A DNA stretch of 64,000 nt from Caulobacteraceae bacterium (GCA_016703335.1 JADJCG010000016.1:62001-126000); one strand, 5' to 3'; shown: positions 1 to 9,806, numbered from the stretch's first letter. Notes: a model not told the origin generated them from the letters alone. Made by a program: numbers and translations.

Positions 1-303
1 TCACCAGCCGGTGCGCGCGCGCATGCGCGCACTGCGTGCGCCGCAGACTGAACAAAGCGGGCGCTGACCCTCTTGGTGGTCGCGGCTGAAAGGCTGGAAA
101 GGGCCACATCCAGGCCAATCGCAATTTTTCCCGAATGACCGCCGCGCTCCAAACCTGCCGATCGCGCCCTGCGTCACAATTCGGAGCGCTCTCGCTGGAT
201 GCAGTCGCTCGGCCGTCGGCCCAAGTATTGGGTTAGGATCCATTCCTGGGTATTCCCGGTTATTTTAGTTGTATTCATGGCATTCCTGCCAATGACTGGA
301 CCC
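1..303. other. Left edge, no convincing gene
   Basis: Nothing here can be supported as a gene. A minus-strand open frame covers 1-243 but has no recognisable motif and reads out of the upstream region of the XRE gene. The first 30 bases hold an alternating GC-rich palindromic run. Bases 220-290 are clearly more AT-rich than the surroundings and probably contain the promoter of the regulator that starts at 304, but I could not identify convincing -35/-10 boxes. Confidence 0.4.
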
Positions 304-951
304 ATGAAGTTCGGCGAGTACATCAAGAACCGGCGCACCGAGCTCGGGTGGACGCAGCCTGATGCGGCGGCCAAGGCGGGCATCGAGCAATCCTATTTGT
401 CGAAGCTTGAGACTGGAAAATCGTTTCCGTCGGAAGATGTCTATCAGCGGCTGGTGGAGGCGTTCAGCGTCGACACCGGGGCGATGGTCGCTGCCCTCTA
501 CCCTGCCGAACTCGACCGGCTCCGCGAGATCGAAGCAGTGCGCAAGAACCTGCTTGAGCGCGAGCACGATACGCGCTCGACCACGCGCCGCTGGCTCTAT
601 GCGGGGCTGGCCGCTTTGGTTGCGGGCGGCGCGCTGATCGGGCTGGCGCAGATCGATCGCGGCGGTGCGGCGACGCACTACACGTATCAATCCTACGGCG
701 TCGTCCGGCCCGGAGAGAGCGACGACATCTTCGATGAAAACCCCGCACGCGCCGACGAACAAACCGTCTCTATCCCATACATGCGCGGTCCCGCGTACAC
801 GGAGACCGTGCCGGAGGGCCGCCGCACGTGGCATCTGGTTGGCGCGAACGCGTTGCTCGTCCCAGCTAAGTTTGGTTGGGCCTTAGTCCCGGGCTTCGCG
901 CTGATCTTTGGCGGGCTCGGATGTTTCTTTTTCAGCTGGCGCAGACCCTGA
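304..951 (+). CDS. XRE-family HTH regulator with two membrane segments
   Basis: The 215-residue protein begins with a Cro/CI-type helix-turn-helix (about residues 4-60; the recognition part reads AGIEQSYLSKLETGKS). A charged linker (70-95) follows, then a hydrophobic helix at about 97-117, a region of about 75 residues, and a second hydrophobic helix at about 192-211 ending in SWRRP. It is therefore probably a membrane-tethered DNA-binding protein with a loop outside the cytoplasm, able to couple an envelope signal to transcription; that role is inferred. I chose ATG 304 because the HTH fold begins there; an in-frame start at 199 would add 35 residues with no HTH homology. The next gene starts 7 bases after the stop, so the two are probably cotranscribed. 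Confidence 0.8.
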   Translation: MKFGEYIKNRRTELGWTQPDAAAKAGIEQSYLSKLETGKSFPSEDVYQRLVEAFSVDTGAMVAALYPAELDRLREIEAVRKNLLEREHDTRSTTRRWLYAGLAALVAGGALIGLAQIDRGGAATHYTYQSYGVVRPGESDDIFDENPARADEQTVSIPYMRGPAYTETVPEGRRTWHLVGANALLVPAKFGWALVPGFALIFGGLGCFFFSWRRP

Positions 952-958
952 GGACAAA

Positions 959-2110
959 ATGAGATTTGTTATTCTGATTGCCGCCGTGGCTCTTGCGAGC
1001 TGCGTGAGCGACCCCTTGTCTGCTGCAAACACGGCGTTGCGCGGCGAACCCCTTGATGCGCGCATCGAGGCGTTGATGGCGCGCGAACAAGTTGTCGGCA
1101 TGGCTGTCGCGGTGATCGAGCGCGGTGAGATCACGCATATCGGCGCGTACGGGTATCGCAATCGTGAAAACGCGCGGCCGCTTGAGACCGACACGATCAT
1201 GTACGGCGCGTCCCTCACCAAGGCGGCGTTTGCCTATATGGTTATGCAATTGGTCGACGAAGGTCGGCTCGATCTCGATCGCGGAATCGCTGACTATCTA
1301 CCGCGCCCGCTGCCAGACTACGAAGATTACGCCGATCTGGCCGGCGATGAACGCTGGCGCCAACTGACGCCGCGCATCCTGCTTTCACACACGAGCGGCT
1401 TCGCGAACATGCGGTGGCTAGATGACGATCGGCGGCTGCGCTTTTACTTCACCCCGGGCGAGCACTACGCGTATTCGAACGAAGGCATCTGGGTCTTGCA
1501 AACTGTGCTTGAAGAAGGCTTGGGCCTCGATGTCGGCGCGGAGATGCAGACCCGCGTATTCGATCGCTTCGGCATGACGCGCACGTCGATGCAATGGCGC
1601 GACGATTTCGCCGGCAATCTCGCCGACGGCTATGCGATGGACGGCACGTTCCAACCGCACGATCGCCGCGACAACGTCGCTGCGGCAGGCTCGATGGATA
1701 CAACGATCGAAGATCAAGCGCGCATGTGGAGCGGCATGTCCGCTGGCGATGGGCTATCGACTGCGGCGCGCGCCGAATGGGTAAGCTCGCAATTTCCGAT
1801 CCGAACGGTGCAGAAGTTTCCGACCATCCAGTTTTACAACACCACCGATCCGCGCGGCGAAGCGACCAACCTCTCCGCCTCGCTCGTGGGCGAAACCTGG
1901 GACGGGCGCAACGGGCGCTATTTCTCGAAAGGCGGCCATAATGATTGGACCGGCAACCTGGTGATTTGCGAGGAAGCCGGCGAGCGCTGCCTGATCATGC
2001 TCGGCAACAGCGTGCGCGCGGAGACCATTTTTCCGGAGATTGCCGAGCTGGTCCTGGGTGAGACGCAGTTTCCGTTCTGGTGGATCTATCCGGAATTACA
2101 CGGGGAGTAG
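959..2110 (+). CDS. Lipoprotein serine hydrolase, beta-lactamase/class C family
   Basis: This 383-residue protein has a lipoprotein signal (LASC at 12-15), so it should be anchored in the envelope. The beta-lactamase-fold motifs are visible: SLTK (S85, K88) as the nucleophile and general base, YSN (172-174) as the second motif, and KGGH near residue 323 as the third. Such proteins act as esterases, D-aminopeptidases or penicillin-binding-like hydrolases, and the substrate cannot be told from sequence. The start at 959 has a GAGGA ribosome site that overlaps the stop of the XRE-membrane gene, so the pair looks translationally coupled. A link in which the regulator senses a wall or antibiotic signal is speculative. 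Confidence 0.85.
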   Translation: MRFVILIAAVALASCVSDPLSAANTALRGEPLDARIEALMAREQVVGMAVAVIERGEITHIGAYGYRNRENARPLETDTIMYGASLTKAAFAYMVMQLVDEGRLDLDRGIADYLPRPLPDYEDYADLAGDERWRQLTPRILLSHTSGFANMRWLDDDRRLRFYFTPGEHYAYSNEGIWVLQTVLEEGLGLDVGAEMQTRVFDRFGMTRTSMQWRDDFAGNLADGYAMDGTFQPHDRRDNVAAAGSMDTTIEDQARMWSGMSAGDGLSTAARAEWVSSQFPIRTVQKFPTIQFYNTTDPRGEATNLSASLVGETWDGRNGRYFSKGGHNDWTGNLVICEEAGERCLIMLGNSVRAETIFPEIAELVLGETQFPFWWIYPELHGE

Positions 2111-2315
2111 AGCCCGGCCGCGTCGAGCGACTGGAATGGGCCAAGGTAGGCCGTTGTACAAAATTCCGCGACTGACCTGGTCGATCCAGATCGGCCGGCC
2201 GCGCCCTGCCCACGTGAACGACTCGAGTTCGCCGAAAGGCGACTTTCACCGTCCGTCCTGCTTCGTCTAGTTCGCCGCCGTAGTCAGACGCGCATACTCG
2301 TCGGCCAAACGCTGA

Positions 2316-2960
2316 TCAATTGCTCGCAGCATAGCCAGGCCCGTTGTATCCTTGCGCAAAGCCAGCCCAGTCCTTGCGCTGCAACTCGTCAACCAATCCG
2401 TTTGCTGTCGGCCAGCGCGTCCACGCCGCCAATTGTTCTTGCGGCGACCTCGAAAGCGCGGTCACGAAGGCTTGTACCGTGTCGAAGCCTGCGCCCTGGT
2501 AGTTGTACCCCATCAGCTGAAAGGCGCCCCACGACGTCGATTCAAGAGCCTCATTGGGCGCGAGTTCATAGGCCGCCACGACCTGCTCCCATCGTTCGTC
2601 CTGGGTTCTCGGATAGCGCCGGCTGTCCATCGCAGGATAGGAAATGGTTGGGTGAGAAACGTCGTAACGGCGGTTGGTGCGACGCGAAAAAACGTGCGGT
2701 TCAAATAGAACTAGCAGACGCCCGCTTGCGTCATACCCAGAACCACGGCCGCCCTCCACGAACGCCGCGGCGCACAGCGCCTCCGTCTCGACCTGCAATG
2801 ACGCCGCAGCTGCGGCATATTCTTCGCGCGTAATGGGTGTGACAGAGGCCGCTCTCAGAGTTGCCAAACAGCTTGTAGCTCCACCGGTAGCTTGCACGGG
2901 TTCATGCGCACATGCCGGACAGACCGAGACCACACTCAGCGATGCACCGGATGCGATCAA
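2316..2960 (-). CDS. N-acetylmuramidase-like protein (DUF3380, endolysin type)
   Basis: The protein resembles the N-acetylmuramidase (PF11860) domain of phage lysins. A glutamate (E69) sits in FVEGGRGSGYD where the family has its catalytic Glu, followed by FEPHVFSR, SWGAFQLMGYNY and YNGPGY. These enzymes cut the MurNAc-GlcNAc bond of peptidoglycan. Both ends appear frame-shifted. The frame stops at 2316, but a shift by one base continues into AIDQRLADEYARL, like the family's C-terminus, and ends at 2267. Upstream, a GAGGAGA ribosome site precedes TTG at 2982, which reaches the signal-like RRSLIASGASLSVV only through another one-base shift. The full gene is therefore probably 2267-2982 and secreted. 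It may be phage-derived or carried by the island. Confidence 0.75.
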   Translation of the reverse strand: MIASGASLSVVSVCPACAHEPVQATGGATSCLATLRAASVTPITREEYAAAAASLQVETEALCAAAFVEGGRGSGYDASGRLLVLFEPHVFSRRTNRRYDVSHPTISYPAMDSRRYPRTQDERWEQVVAAYELAPNEALESTSWGAFQLMGYNYQGAGFDTVQAFVTALSRSPQEQLAAWTRWPTANGLVDELQRKDWAGFAQGYNGPGYAASN

Positions 2961-3114
2961 AGATCGCCGTAAATTTGGTCAACGCTGTCTCTCCTCTATT
3001 CTAGTAGTCGCCGCCCGCACTTGTTGGACGCCGCTCATTCTCTGGCTCGACCCTGCAGCCAAAGCCGCCAGTGCTCGTCCGCGCCTTCGAGAGCGGACGT
3101 TACGAATAGCACGA

Positions 3115-5660
3115 CTACTCGCCACGGCCTTGGGCGCGCCGGTGATCAGCGTCTGCGCGTTCGGAGATTTGGCAAGCTGCAACCCGCGCTGGCGCCGAAT
3201 CGCCGGCGGCGTTTACCTCCCCGCACGTATAGTCGTCGCCGCCGAAGTAGCGCACGCTGACCAGTCTGGCCCATTGACGCACGCCCTCAAACCAGTCCGC
3301 GCCACGGTCATCCGGAAAACCCGCCAGCAATCCGCGCCAATCGCACGCATTCCACGGGCGCCCCTCTAGTTCTTTGAAAATGGCGTTCTCGACCACTCTT
3401 TGCGCCTCGTCCGTTTCCACACCGGCCGCTTGCGTCGCTTGTGCTCGCGGGCGCCGCACATCAGGCGACAATGGCGGCATGGCGTCGCTGCTCGCCGCGC
3501 AGACCGCGCTTACGCGCGTGGCGCGCTCGGGCGGAAGCCAACCCGCAAGGTCATAGAGGACGGCGCGGTAGCGCGTGTCCAACGTGAACAATGATGCGCC
3601 ATCGGGCGAAAACACCCAATGCTCCATCTCTGCGCCGAGCGCGACAGGCGGGGCATCGCGTCCTAGCGCTCGCAAGGTCCAGCGATACTGCTGATCCGCG
3701 GTGATCAAGTAGTTCCCGTTCGGCGAAAAATCAAAGCCGCCGATATCACCGACGTTGACAGGCTGCGGCGTGTCGCTTCTCAAGTCCCACAGCGTCCCTA
3801 AATCACTCATGCTGCGCGTGATGAGAAAGCTGCTGTCACTCGAGAAGGCAAAATTGTGATAGCCGACCTGCCACAGCAGACCCAAATTCGTTTGCGCACC
3901 ATCACGTCGCAAGTCGCGCAAGACGCCTCGCCGCCGTGTGTCCTGGGTCAGCAGATAACGAGCGTCAGCCGTGAAATCGAAACTAGGATTATCGTGCAGC
4001 AGAGGGCCAAGGGCTATTACAGAGCCGTTCGTGCGGACCGGCCAAAGCATCCCGGTTCCATCCGATTGCTGTGTCAGTAAGAACGACGCGTCTCTCGCTA
4101 ATTGATAAAAACCTCGCGTGCTGCCGACGTTTCTAACCGGCGTCATCGTCCGTAGGTCGTACAGGAGCGCGCCTCCGGCCGCGCCGTCGACGAACAGGAA
4201 ATTGCTGTCCGCAGAAAAAGAATGTTGAGAGATGACGCCCAGCGCACGCGGGCGCCAATTTTCTTGTTCAGCGCGCAACGTCGCCGAACCCGCGTTGTCG
4301 CGGGTTACTATATATTTGCCATCGGGCGAGAAGGCCTGCCCGTACAGGCTAGCGTAGCGATCGATTTGGCCGAGGTCGATTGCAGGGCCACCGGCTGCAA
4401 GACTGCGAATTGAGGCGCGAGAGTTCGGATCGACGGAGTAGAGCCACTCCCCGTCGCTCGAAAACCGCGACTCCGATCGACCGAGTACGCGAGGCGGGCT
4501 CTCAGATCCGAGAGGCCACAAGCTCTCCACACCGGCCTCGTCACGTGTGAGCAGCGTTGTTCCATCGGGGGCAAAAGCAAACGCCTCAACGTCTCCCAGC
4601 GATCTGGGCTCTCTGCTCCGATCAAGGTGAAGCAACGCCCCCGCACCTTCCGGGCTAATCGTCACCAACAGCGTGTTGTCGGGAGAGAACCCGAAATTGT
4701 GTGGTTCACCTTGCCGGATATTGCCGAGCGGAATCGGGGCGCCGCCATCCCGCACGTCATGCAGCAAGCCATCCCAGCGCGCGCCGATTGTCACGAGATA
4801 GCGGCCGTCATGCGAGAAGCCGTAGAAAAGCGCGGTCCCGAGTTGTTGGCGCGCGGGAAGCGAGCCCAGCCGGGCCAGCGCGTCATTCTCGCTCGTGGAT
4901 ATCAGCAGCGAACCTATTGGTCTCGCGCCGGCCACGGCGAACGGCAGCGCATCGAGAGAACGGCCTCGACTGAGCGTGTCGTCGGCGTAAGAGTGAGCAT
5001 GCCGCGCCACCTTTGCGCATCGATGCCCGCGGCGATGTAAGCCGAGATCAGTACGCCGGCTGAGAGCGCGGCAATTGCCGCCGTTCGCTGTTGGGCGCGC
5101 CGCTTCTTGTCGCGGTCGATAATCTGACCTGGCGTGACGCCGACCATGCCCGCAACGATCTTTAGCCAGGCGTTGCGGAATCCGTCTTTGCCTTTGCGCG
5201 CATCGGCGGCAAGGGGTTCGAGTTTATCGCCGGCGAGGGCGTCACCGCGGAATGCGGGCGGGAAGCAGGCTTGGGTGCAATCGGCGCCCTGCTCGTCGGT
5301 AAGCGGCGCGCTATCGGGGATGATGGCGAAGATTTTGGCATGACGGCCCTGTGCGGCGAAGAACTCGATCTCCTTTTGCACCCACGGACTTGCGGCTCCA
5401 TTGGGCGAACAGATGACGATCAACGCGGCCGACGCTTTCAGATTTGCTTCGATCTGGTCTCCCAGGTGCCCCGCGCTCAATTCTTCGCGGTCGCGGAAGA
5501 CAGGATAGATGCGGTTCTGCTTGCCGCCGCCGATCAGATCGAACTTTCCAAGCGAAGATGGAATGCCGTAGCTCTCCAGCGCGCGATGCAAGCGCTGCGC
5601 GAATTTCGCGTCCTTGCTCGAATACGAGATGAAGGCTGCGTAGCGATACAGTTCGGCCAT
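3115..5660 (-). pseudogene. TIR domain-transmembrane-WD40-like protein, split by a frameshift
   Basis: Two overlapping frames (5660-4914 and 5010-3115) make one gene of about 848 residues. The first frame has a TIR domain (about 3-130: AAFISYSSKDAKFAQRLH, then VFRDREELSAG, and SPWVQKEIEFF with E97 at the position of the NADase glutamate). After a linker there is one membrane helix (about 193-212). The second frame holds about eleven beta-propeller units of the form FSPDG..LVT, then a C-terminal block with PWNACDWRG and VRYFGGDDY..CGE. The frames meet near 4990-5030. TIR proteins of this kind can be NAD-consuming immune effectors or signalling scaffolds; here activity is only inferred from E97. 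The start at 5660 has a GGGGGA ribosome site. It lies in the accessory region beside a muramidase and an integrase. Confidence 0.8.
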
Positions 5661-5707
5661 GGCGTCCCCCCGGACGGTTGGAGCCTATCATTGCGAGCCT
5701 GCATGTC

Positions 5708-5729
5708 GAGTGGCCGGAAAGGGCCACTC
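5708..5729. terminator. Perfect 8-bp hairpin upstream of the TIR gene
   Basis: GAGTGGCC and GGCCACTC pair perfectly around a GGAAAG loop. It lies between the end of the membrane-protein gene at 5786 and the TIR start at 5660, both on the minus strand. It may end transcription of the former or act in the leader of the TIR gene. There is no clear T-run, so the terminator role is uncertain. Confidence 0.35.
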
Positions 5730-5785
5730 TCGCCCGGCCGGACAAATTTCGTCAACGGCGCAGTCGATCCAATCCGGTCAATCGC

Positions 5786-6213
5786 TTAGCGCTCGCAATA
5801 ATGGCGTGATCTCGCCGTTACCGGACAAAATGAAGTTATCTGAGCCGATGAGTAGGACGGCTGAGCCAGTAGAACGCAAGCGCCGACGCGGAGACATGTC
5901 GCGGCCAATGCTAGCCGTTCAACGGCAGCGCGGTTGATGGGATTGTCGAAGACGGCCCACACCGCAACCACGAGCGCAACGGCCAGGCGCACCACAACGC
6001 AGGTCGTTTTGCGATCTGCTGCCGGGCAAGGGATGCCGAAAGCATTGCAATTGCGAGCAACGGCAAGGCCAGCACCAAACCGCCCAGAATGAACGCGACG
6101 GCGAGCCCGCCAGTGTACGGAAGCCACAACACATTGCCCACGACGATCCCCGTCACGTAGGCGACCAACACGGCCACGGCTGGGTGCAGGCGGGATTTGG
6201 CGTCAGCGTTCAC
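5786..6213 (-). pseudogene. Small membrane protein, frame-shifted
   Basis: The start at 6213 gives MNADAKSRLHPAV and three hydrophobic segments, then the frame loses its membrane character after ARQQIAKR. A second frame picks up at about 6005-6015 (next to an AAAA run) with another clear membrane segment (VRLAVALVVAVWAVFDNP) and runs to a stop at 5786. The joined product of about 142 residues would have about four membrane helices. I do not recognise a family. The next gene upstream (6627-6277) is also a small multi-helix membrane protein, so the two could work together, but nothing shows this directly. Confidence 0.5.
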
Positions 6214-6276
6214 TCGATCAACCTTGATGGGCTAACATAGCATCAGCGACGCCGAGTGTCCGGAAGGGGTCATTGG

Positions 6277-6627
6277 TCAGTTCGATCGCGAGGCGCGCCA
6301 GAAGCCCCAAACCGTCCACGCGGCAAGAGACAGACCACCGACAATCCAGGCCGCCAGGGTGTGGCCCAACGGACCAAGAGCAAGCGCGGCGCAGAGACCA
6401 AAAACACATACCCCGAACACCAGGCCATCAGGGCGTTCAGCGCGGGATTGCTCATCCCTCCCAAGAAAACTCTCCTCAAGCGATACGAGGGCCAACGGCA
6501 AAAAGAACGCTGCGGCGGCCATGTTGTCCGGAATGAAACCAATTACGGCTGCAACGCCTAGTGCGGCGTAGTGCAAGAGCAGCAGTAGAGTTGTTCGGCT
6601 TCGCACACGTGGCATCATCACCGGCAC
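6277..6627 (-). CDS. Small multi-helix membrane protein, unknown function
   Basis: The 116-residue protein has hydrophobic segments at roughly 13-31, 36-50, 71-85 and 87-109, and basic residues at both ends. No catalytic or binding motif is visible and I do not recognise the family. It is the first of two consecutive minus-strand membrane-protein genes between the integrase and the TIR gene, so it probably belongs to the mobile region. The start could be ATG 6627 or the nearby Met4/Met5. Confidence 0.5.
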   Translation of the reverse strand: MPVMMPRVRSRTTLLLLLHYAALGVAAVIGFIPDNMAAAAFFLPLALVSLEESFLGRDEQSRAERPDGLVFGVCVFGLCAALALGPLGHTLAAWIVGGLSLAAWTVWGFWRASRSN

Positions 6628-6866
6628 ATTAGCTTATCGGTTGATCTGGGCGAACGTCTCAGATGGGCCCAATCTCCGTCGTCGCGACAATACCTTACCA
6701 ACGGCGCGAATGAGGACTCATTCCAGTCATTGGCCGCGTTCGCAAATCACGGTCCGCAGGACAAATTTGTTACGAACGTCCGCCATTCGTCGCTGACGGG
6801 CCACCCAGTGAATGACGCAGATCGATCCTCCGAGGCGGTAAAGGCTGAGATAACGATGGTTGCGCC

Positions 6867-8101
6867 TTAGCCGAACAAGTCGGGCTGCGCTCCGAGTTGC
6901 TCCTGCATTGGCATTCGCCGAGCTCTTAGGCGGTCAAGGTAGTCCGCCCACCATTGCATCATCGTGACGCGCTCATCCCAATACTGCGCGCGATTGTAGG
7001 CACGGCGCACTTTGTCGGGTTCGCCGTGAGCAAGCGCCCGTTCAATGGCTTCCGACGAGAAGGCCGAATGCTCGTTGAGCAGCGAGGAGGCCGAACTGCG
7101 AAACCCATGAGCAACGTGTACGCTGCCGTCGATGCCCATCGCCCGCAGCGCCGCGTTCATAGGCCCATCGCTCAACGGATTGTTGAGCGATCGGATTGAG
7201 GGAAAGCACAGCTGACCTCCCCAGTGATCTCGCGAAGCGCTTCGAATTTCTCGACGGCCTGGCGCGAGAGGGGAATTCGATGCTCGCGCCGCATTTTGGT
7301 GCGATGCGCTGGAATGATCCAAAGCGCCTCCTTGGTATCCACCTCCGGCCATTCCGACTGACGAAGTTCGCCGGGGCGTGGAAACGTCAGCGCCAGCAAC
7401 TGGAGCGCAAGCCTAATGGTGCGGTGGCCCTCATAGCCATCGATTGCCCGCAACAGCGCGCCGAACGCTTCGGGATTGGTAATCGCCGATTGGTGGCGTG
7501 TTTCGGGAGGCAGAAGCGCACCCTTAAGCGGGGCCGATGGATCAACCTGGATCACATCTTCGATGACCGCGAGACGGAAGACGCAGGATAGCACCCCGCG
7601 CATACGACGGGCGGTTTCGCGGTTGCCCTTAGCCTCCACGACTCGAAGAACGCGTAGAACATCGCGCGGCGTGATGTCTATGAGCTGTTGAGACCGAAGA
7701 TCTTTCGCCAGGTCCTCGACGATCCATCTCGACTTCTTGAGTGTGGGTTTCGATCGTCCCGCCTTGGCGAGCCGGTCAAGATAGATGTTGGCGTAAGCGG
7801 CGAAGGTGGTTTCTTCACGTTGCGCCGCCGCGACTTCTTCCGCCTTCTTCTCGGTCGCGGGGTCTTTCCCATCGAGCAGCAGCTTGCGCGCCGCATAACG
7901 TTTTTCGCGGGCCTCAAGCAGGCTCACCAGCGGGTACGGACCAAAGGGCATGTCGCGCTGTTTGCCGGCGTGGCGATAGCTAATGCGCCAGAGCTTCTTG
8001 CCGTTTGGATAGACGTGCAGAAAGAGCCCATCGCCGTCGCTCAACTTGATGAGCTTCTCGTCGGCCTTCGCCTTTCGGCATTTGAGATCGGACAGTTTCA
8101 T
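6867..8101 (-). pseudogene. Tyrosine-type integrase (DUF4102, CP4-57/P4-like), frame-shifted
   Basis: The first frame (8101-7172) carries the N-terminal arm-binding domain (LSDGDGLFLHVYPNGKKLW), the core-binding domain, and the first catalytic block with Arg in TFPRPGELRQSEW and Lys in HRTKMRREHRIPL. The second frame continues FPSIRSLNNPLSDGPMNAALR and supplies HGFR, LAHGE and the nucleophile tyrosine in RRAYNRAQYWDER. The break falls near 7199-7205 beside GGGAAA, where one base seems to be missing. All catalytic residues survive across the two frames, giving about 410 residues, normal for the family. It integrates or excises an island at a tRNA gene; tRNA-Thr lies 340 bases upstream. Confidence 0.88.
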
Positions 8102-8124
8102 CGGCGAACCAGTGAATCTGGAGG

Positions 8125-8293
8125 TGTTGGGAAAGCGCCGATCCCGTCCTTCGCTTGCGACTCTGTATGGGTCACAAAGTGGGAATCGAATGATCGAGGC
8201 TCGGCACGCGGGAAATCTGGGCTCATGTTGGGAAAATGACTCCGTGTTGGGAAATCCAAATCCAGCGGTTTTCTTCCCAACGATTTCCCAACA
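8125..8293. repeat. Cluster of five TTGGGAA motifs between integrase and tRNA-Thr
   Basis: The ten-base word TGTTGGGAAA occurs exactly at 8125-8134, 8226-8235 and 8245-8254, and exactly inverted at 8284-8293. A fifth partial inverted copy (TTCCCAAC) is at 8274-8281. Repeated short words of mixed orientation between a P4-type integrase and its target tRNA are what arm-type integrase sites look like. It is probably part of the attachment region and may also overlap the integrase promoter. The identification is by position and pattern only. Confidence 0.55.
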
Positions 8294-8441
8294 TGGCGCT
8301 GAAAATCAATGAGACGCCCCGCTTCGGGACGCGACAGCCGCAAGCACACCGTAGAGGCGCAAAAATCTTTGCAGTTCAACGAGTTCGAGACGATTTGCGA
8401 CGCCCTGAGACGCTCTGCAAAAATGCTCGAAAAAGAGGGGA

Positions 8442-8517
8442 TGGTGCCGCCTAGGTGACTCGAACACCTGACCCCCGCATTACGAATGCGGTGCTCTACC
8501 GGCTGAGCTAAGGCGGC
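8442..8517 (-). tRNA. tRNA-Thr (CGT)
   Basis: Read on the minus strand, this folds as a standard cloverleaf of 76 nt. The acceptor GCCGCCT pairs with AGGCGGC, the D arm is GCTC/GAGC, the anticodon stem CCGCA/TGCGG encloses the loop TTCGTAA (anticodon CGT), and the T arm is AGGTG-TTCGAGT-CACCT. The CCA end is encoded in the DNA. It is probably the integration target of the neighbouring integrase. I found no second copy of its 3' end within the window. Confidence 0.93.
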
Positions 8518-8637
8518 CCTGGACGGTGGCCCAAGGGCCGCCGAAGGAAGGGCGGTTTCCTACGCGGAGCCGGGCGGGGAGGCAAGGCCGGGCGGCTTTG
8601 GCTTGCAGACCGAAGCGCTCCGCCCCAGAAAACAGCC

Positions 8638-9806
8638 ATGTCGCAGCCGGGTTATGTCCCCTCGTCCATCTCCAGAGCGCGGAATATCGCCGATCTCAGG
8701 CGGATGGCGCGGGAAAAGCTGCCGCGGATGGTGTTCGACTATATCGACGGCGGCGCCGACGATGAGGTGACGCTAGCGCGGAGCGTGTCCCGGTTTCGGG
8801 ATATCGAGTTGGTTTGGGATGCACTCGCGGACGTCGCCGAGATCGACACCTCGACAACGATCATGGGAGCGCCCTCAGCCTCGCCCTTCTTTATCAGCCC
8901 ACAGCCACCTCTCGGCTTTTTCATCCGCGCGGCGGCGAGCTGGCGGTGGCCCGAGCCGCGCACGCTGCCGGCGTGCCGTACGCGTGCTCGACTTTGGCGT
9001 CGACCTCGGTTGAAGACATCGCCGCGGTAAATCCAGGGACCAAGTGGTTCCAGGTTTATGTCTGGCGTGATCGCGCACTCGTGAAAGAGATGCTGGGGCG
9101 CGCGAAGGCGGCAGGGTTCGGCGCGATATTGCTGACGGTCGATGTGCCCGTCGGCGGCAATCGCGAGCGAGACGGCGCCAACGACTTCACGATTCCGCCG
9201 AAGGTAACCTGGCGCACCGCAACGCAAGCGCTCGCCGCGCCGGGCTATCTCTGGGACCTGATGACCACGCCCGAAATCCGGCCCGCGAACTTCGTGCACA
9301 TGAAGATCGACGGCGGCTTGATTGGCTTCATCAACACCCAATTCGATCGCACCGTGACCTGGGACGATGCGCGCTGGTTGCGGGAAGCCTGGGACGGAAA
9401 GCTCGCGATCAAAGGCATTGTGACACCCGAAGATGCGCAACGGTGCGTGGCAATCGGCGCCGATGCCGTCTGGGTGTCGAACCACGGCGGTCGCCAGCTC
9501 GATACCGCGCCGGCGAGCATCGATACGCTACCGGGCATTGTTGATGCCGTAGCCGGCAACGCCGAGATCGTTCTGGACGGCGGCGTTCGGCGCGGCAGCG
9601 ATATCGTGAAGGCGCTCGCGCTTGGTGCAAACGCCGTCGCGCTGGGACGCGCCTATCTTTACGGGCTTGGCGCCGGCGGCGAACGCGGTGTGCGGCGCGC
9701 GCTGGAGATCATGGATAGCGAGTTGCGGCGGACGATGGCGCTGTGCGGGCGTTCGAGACTGAGTGCGCTAACGCGCGACCTCATCTTCAAGCGCACACTG
9801 CCCTAG
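8638..9806 (+). pseudogene. lldD: FMN-dependent L-lactate dehydrogenase, frame-shifted
   Basis: The enzyme oxidises L-lactate to pyruvate and passes electrons to the quinone pool at the membrane. The first frame (8638 to about 8900) reads through RMVFDYIDGGADDE and ends its homology at FISP. The second resumes with TATSRLFHPRGGELAVAR and runs to 9806, with FMN-binding strands (LLTVDVPVGGNRERD), the catalytic His in WVSNHGGRQLD, and phosphate-binding LDGGVRRGSDI. Adding one C to the CCC run at 8898-8900 restores the frame, giving about 390 residues, the usual length. The break is thus probably a sequencing indel. A mandelate or glycolate oxidase of the same fold is possible. Confidence 0.85.

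Noticed and set aside
1..243. Minus-strand open frame of 80 residues
   Set aside because: No motif, overlaps the probable promoter of the XRE gene, and its composition is like a chance frame in GC-rich sequence.
8125..8293. CRISPR array
   Set aside because: The repeated words are only 10 bases, irregularly spaced and in both orientations.
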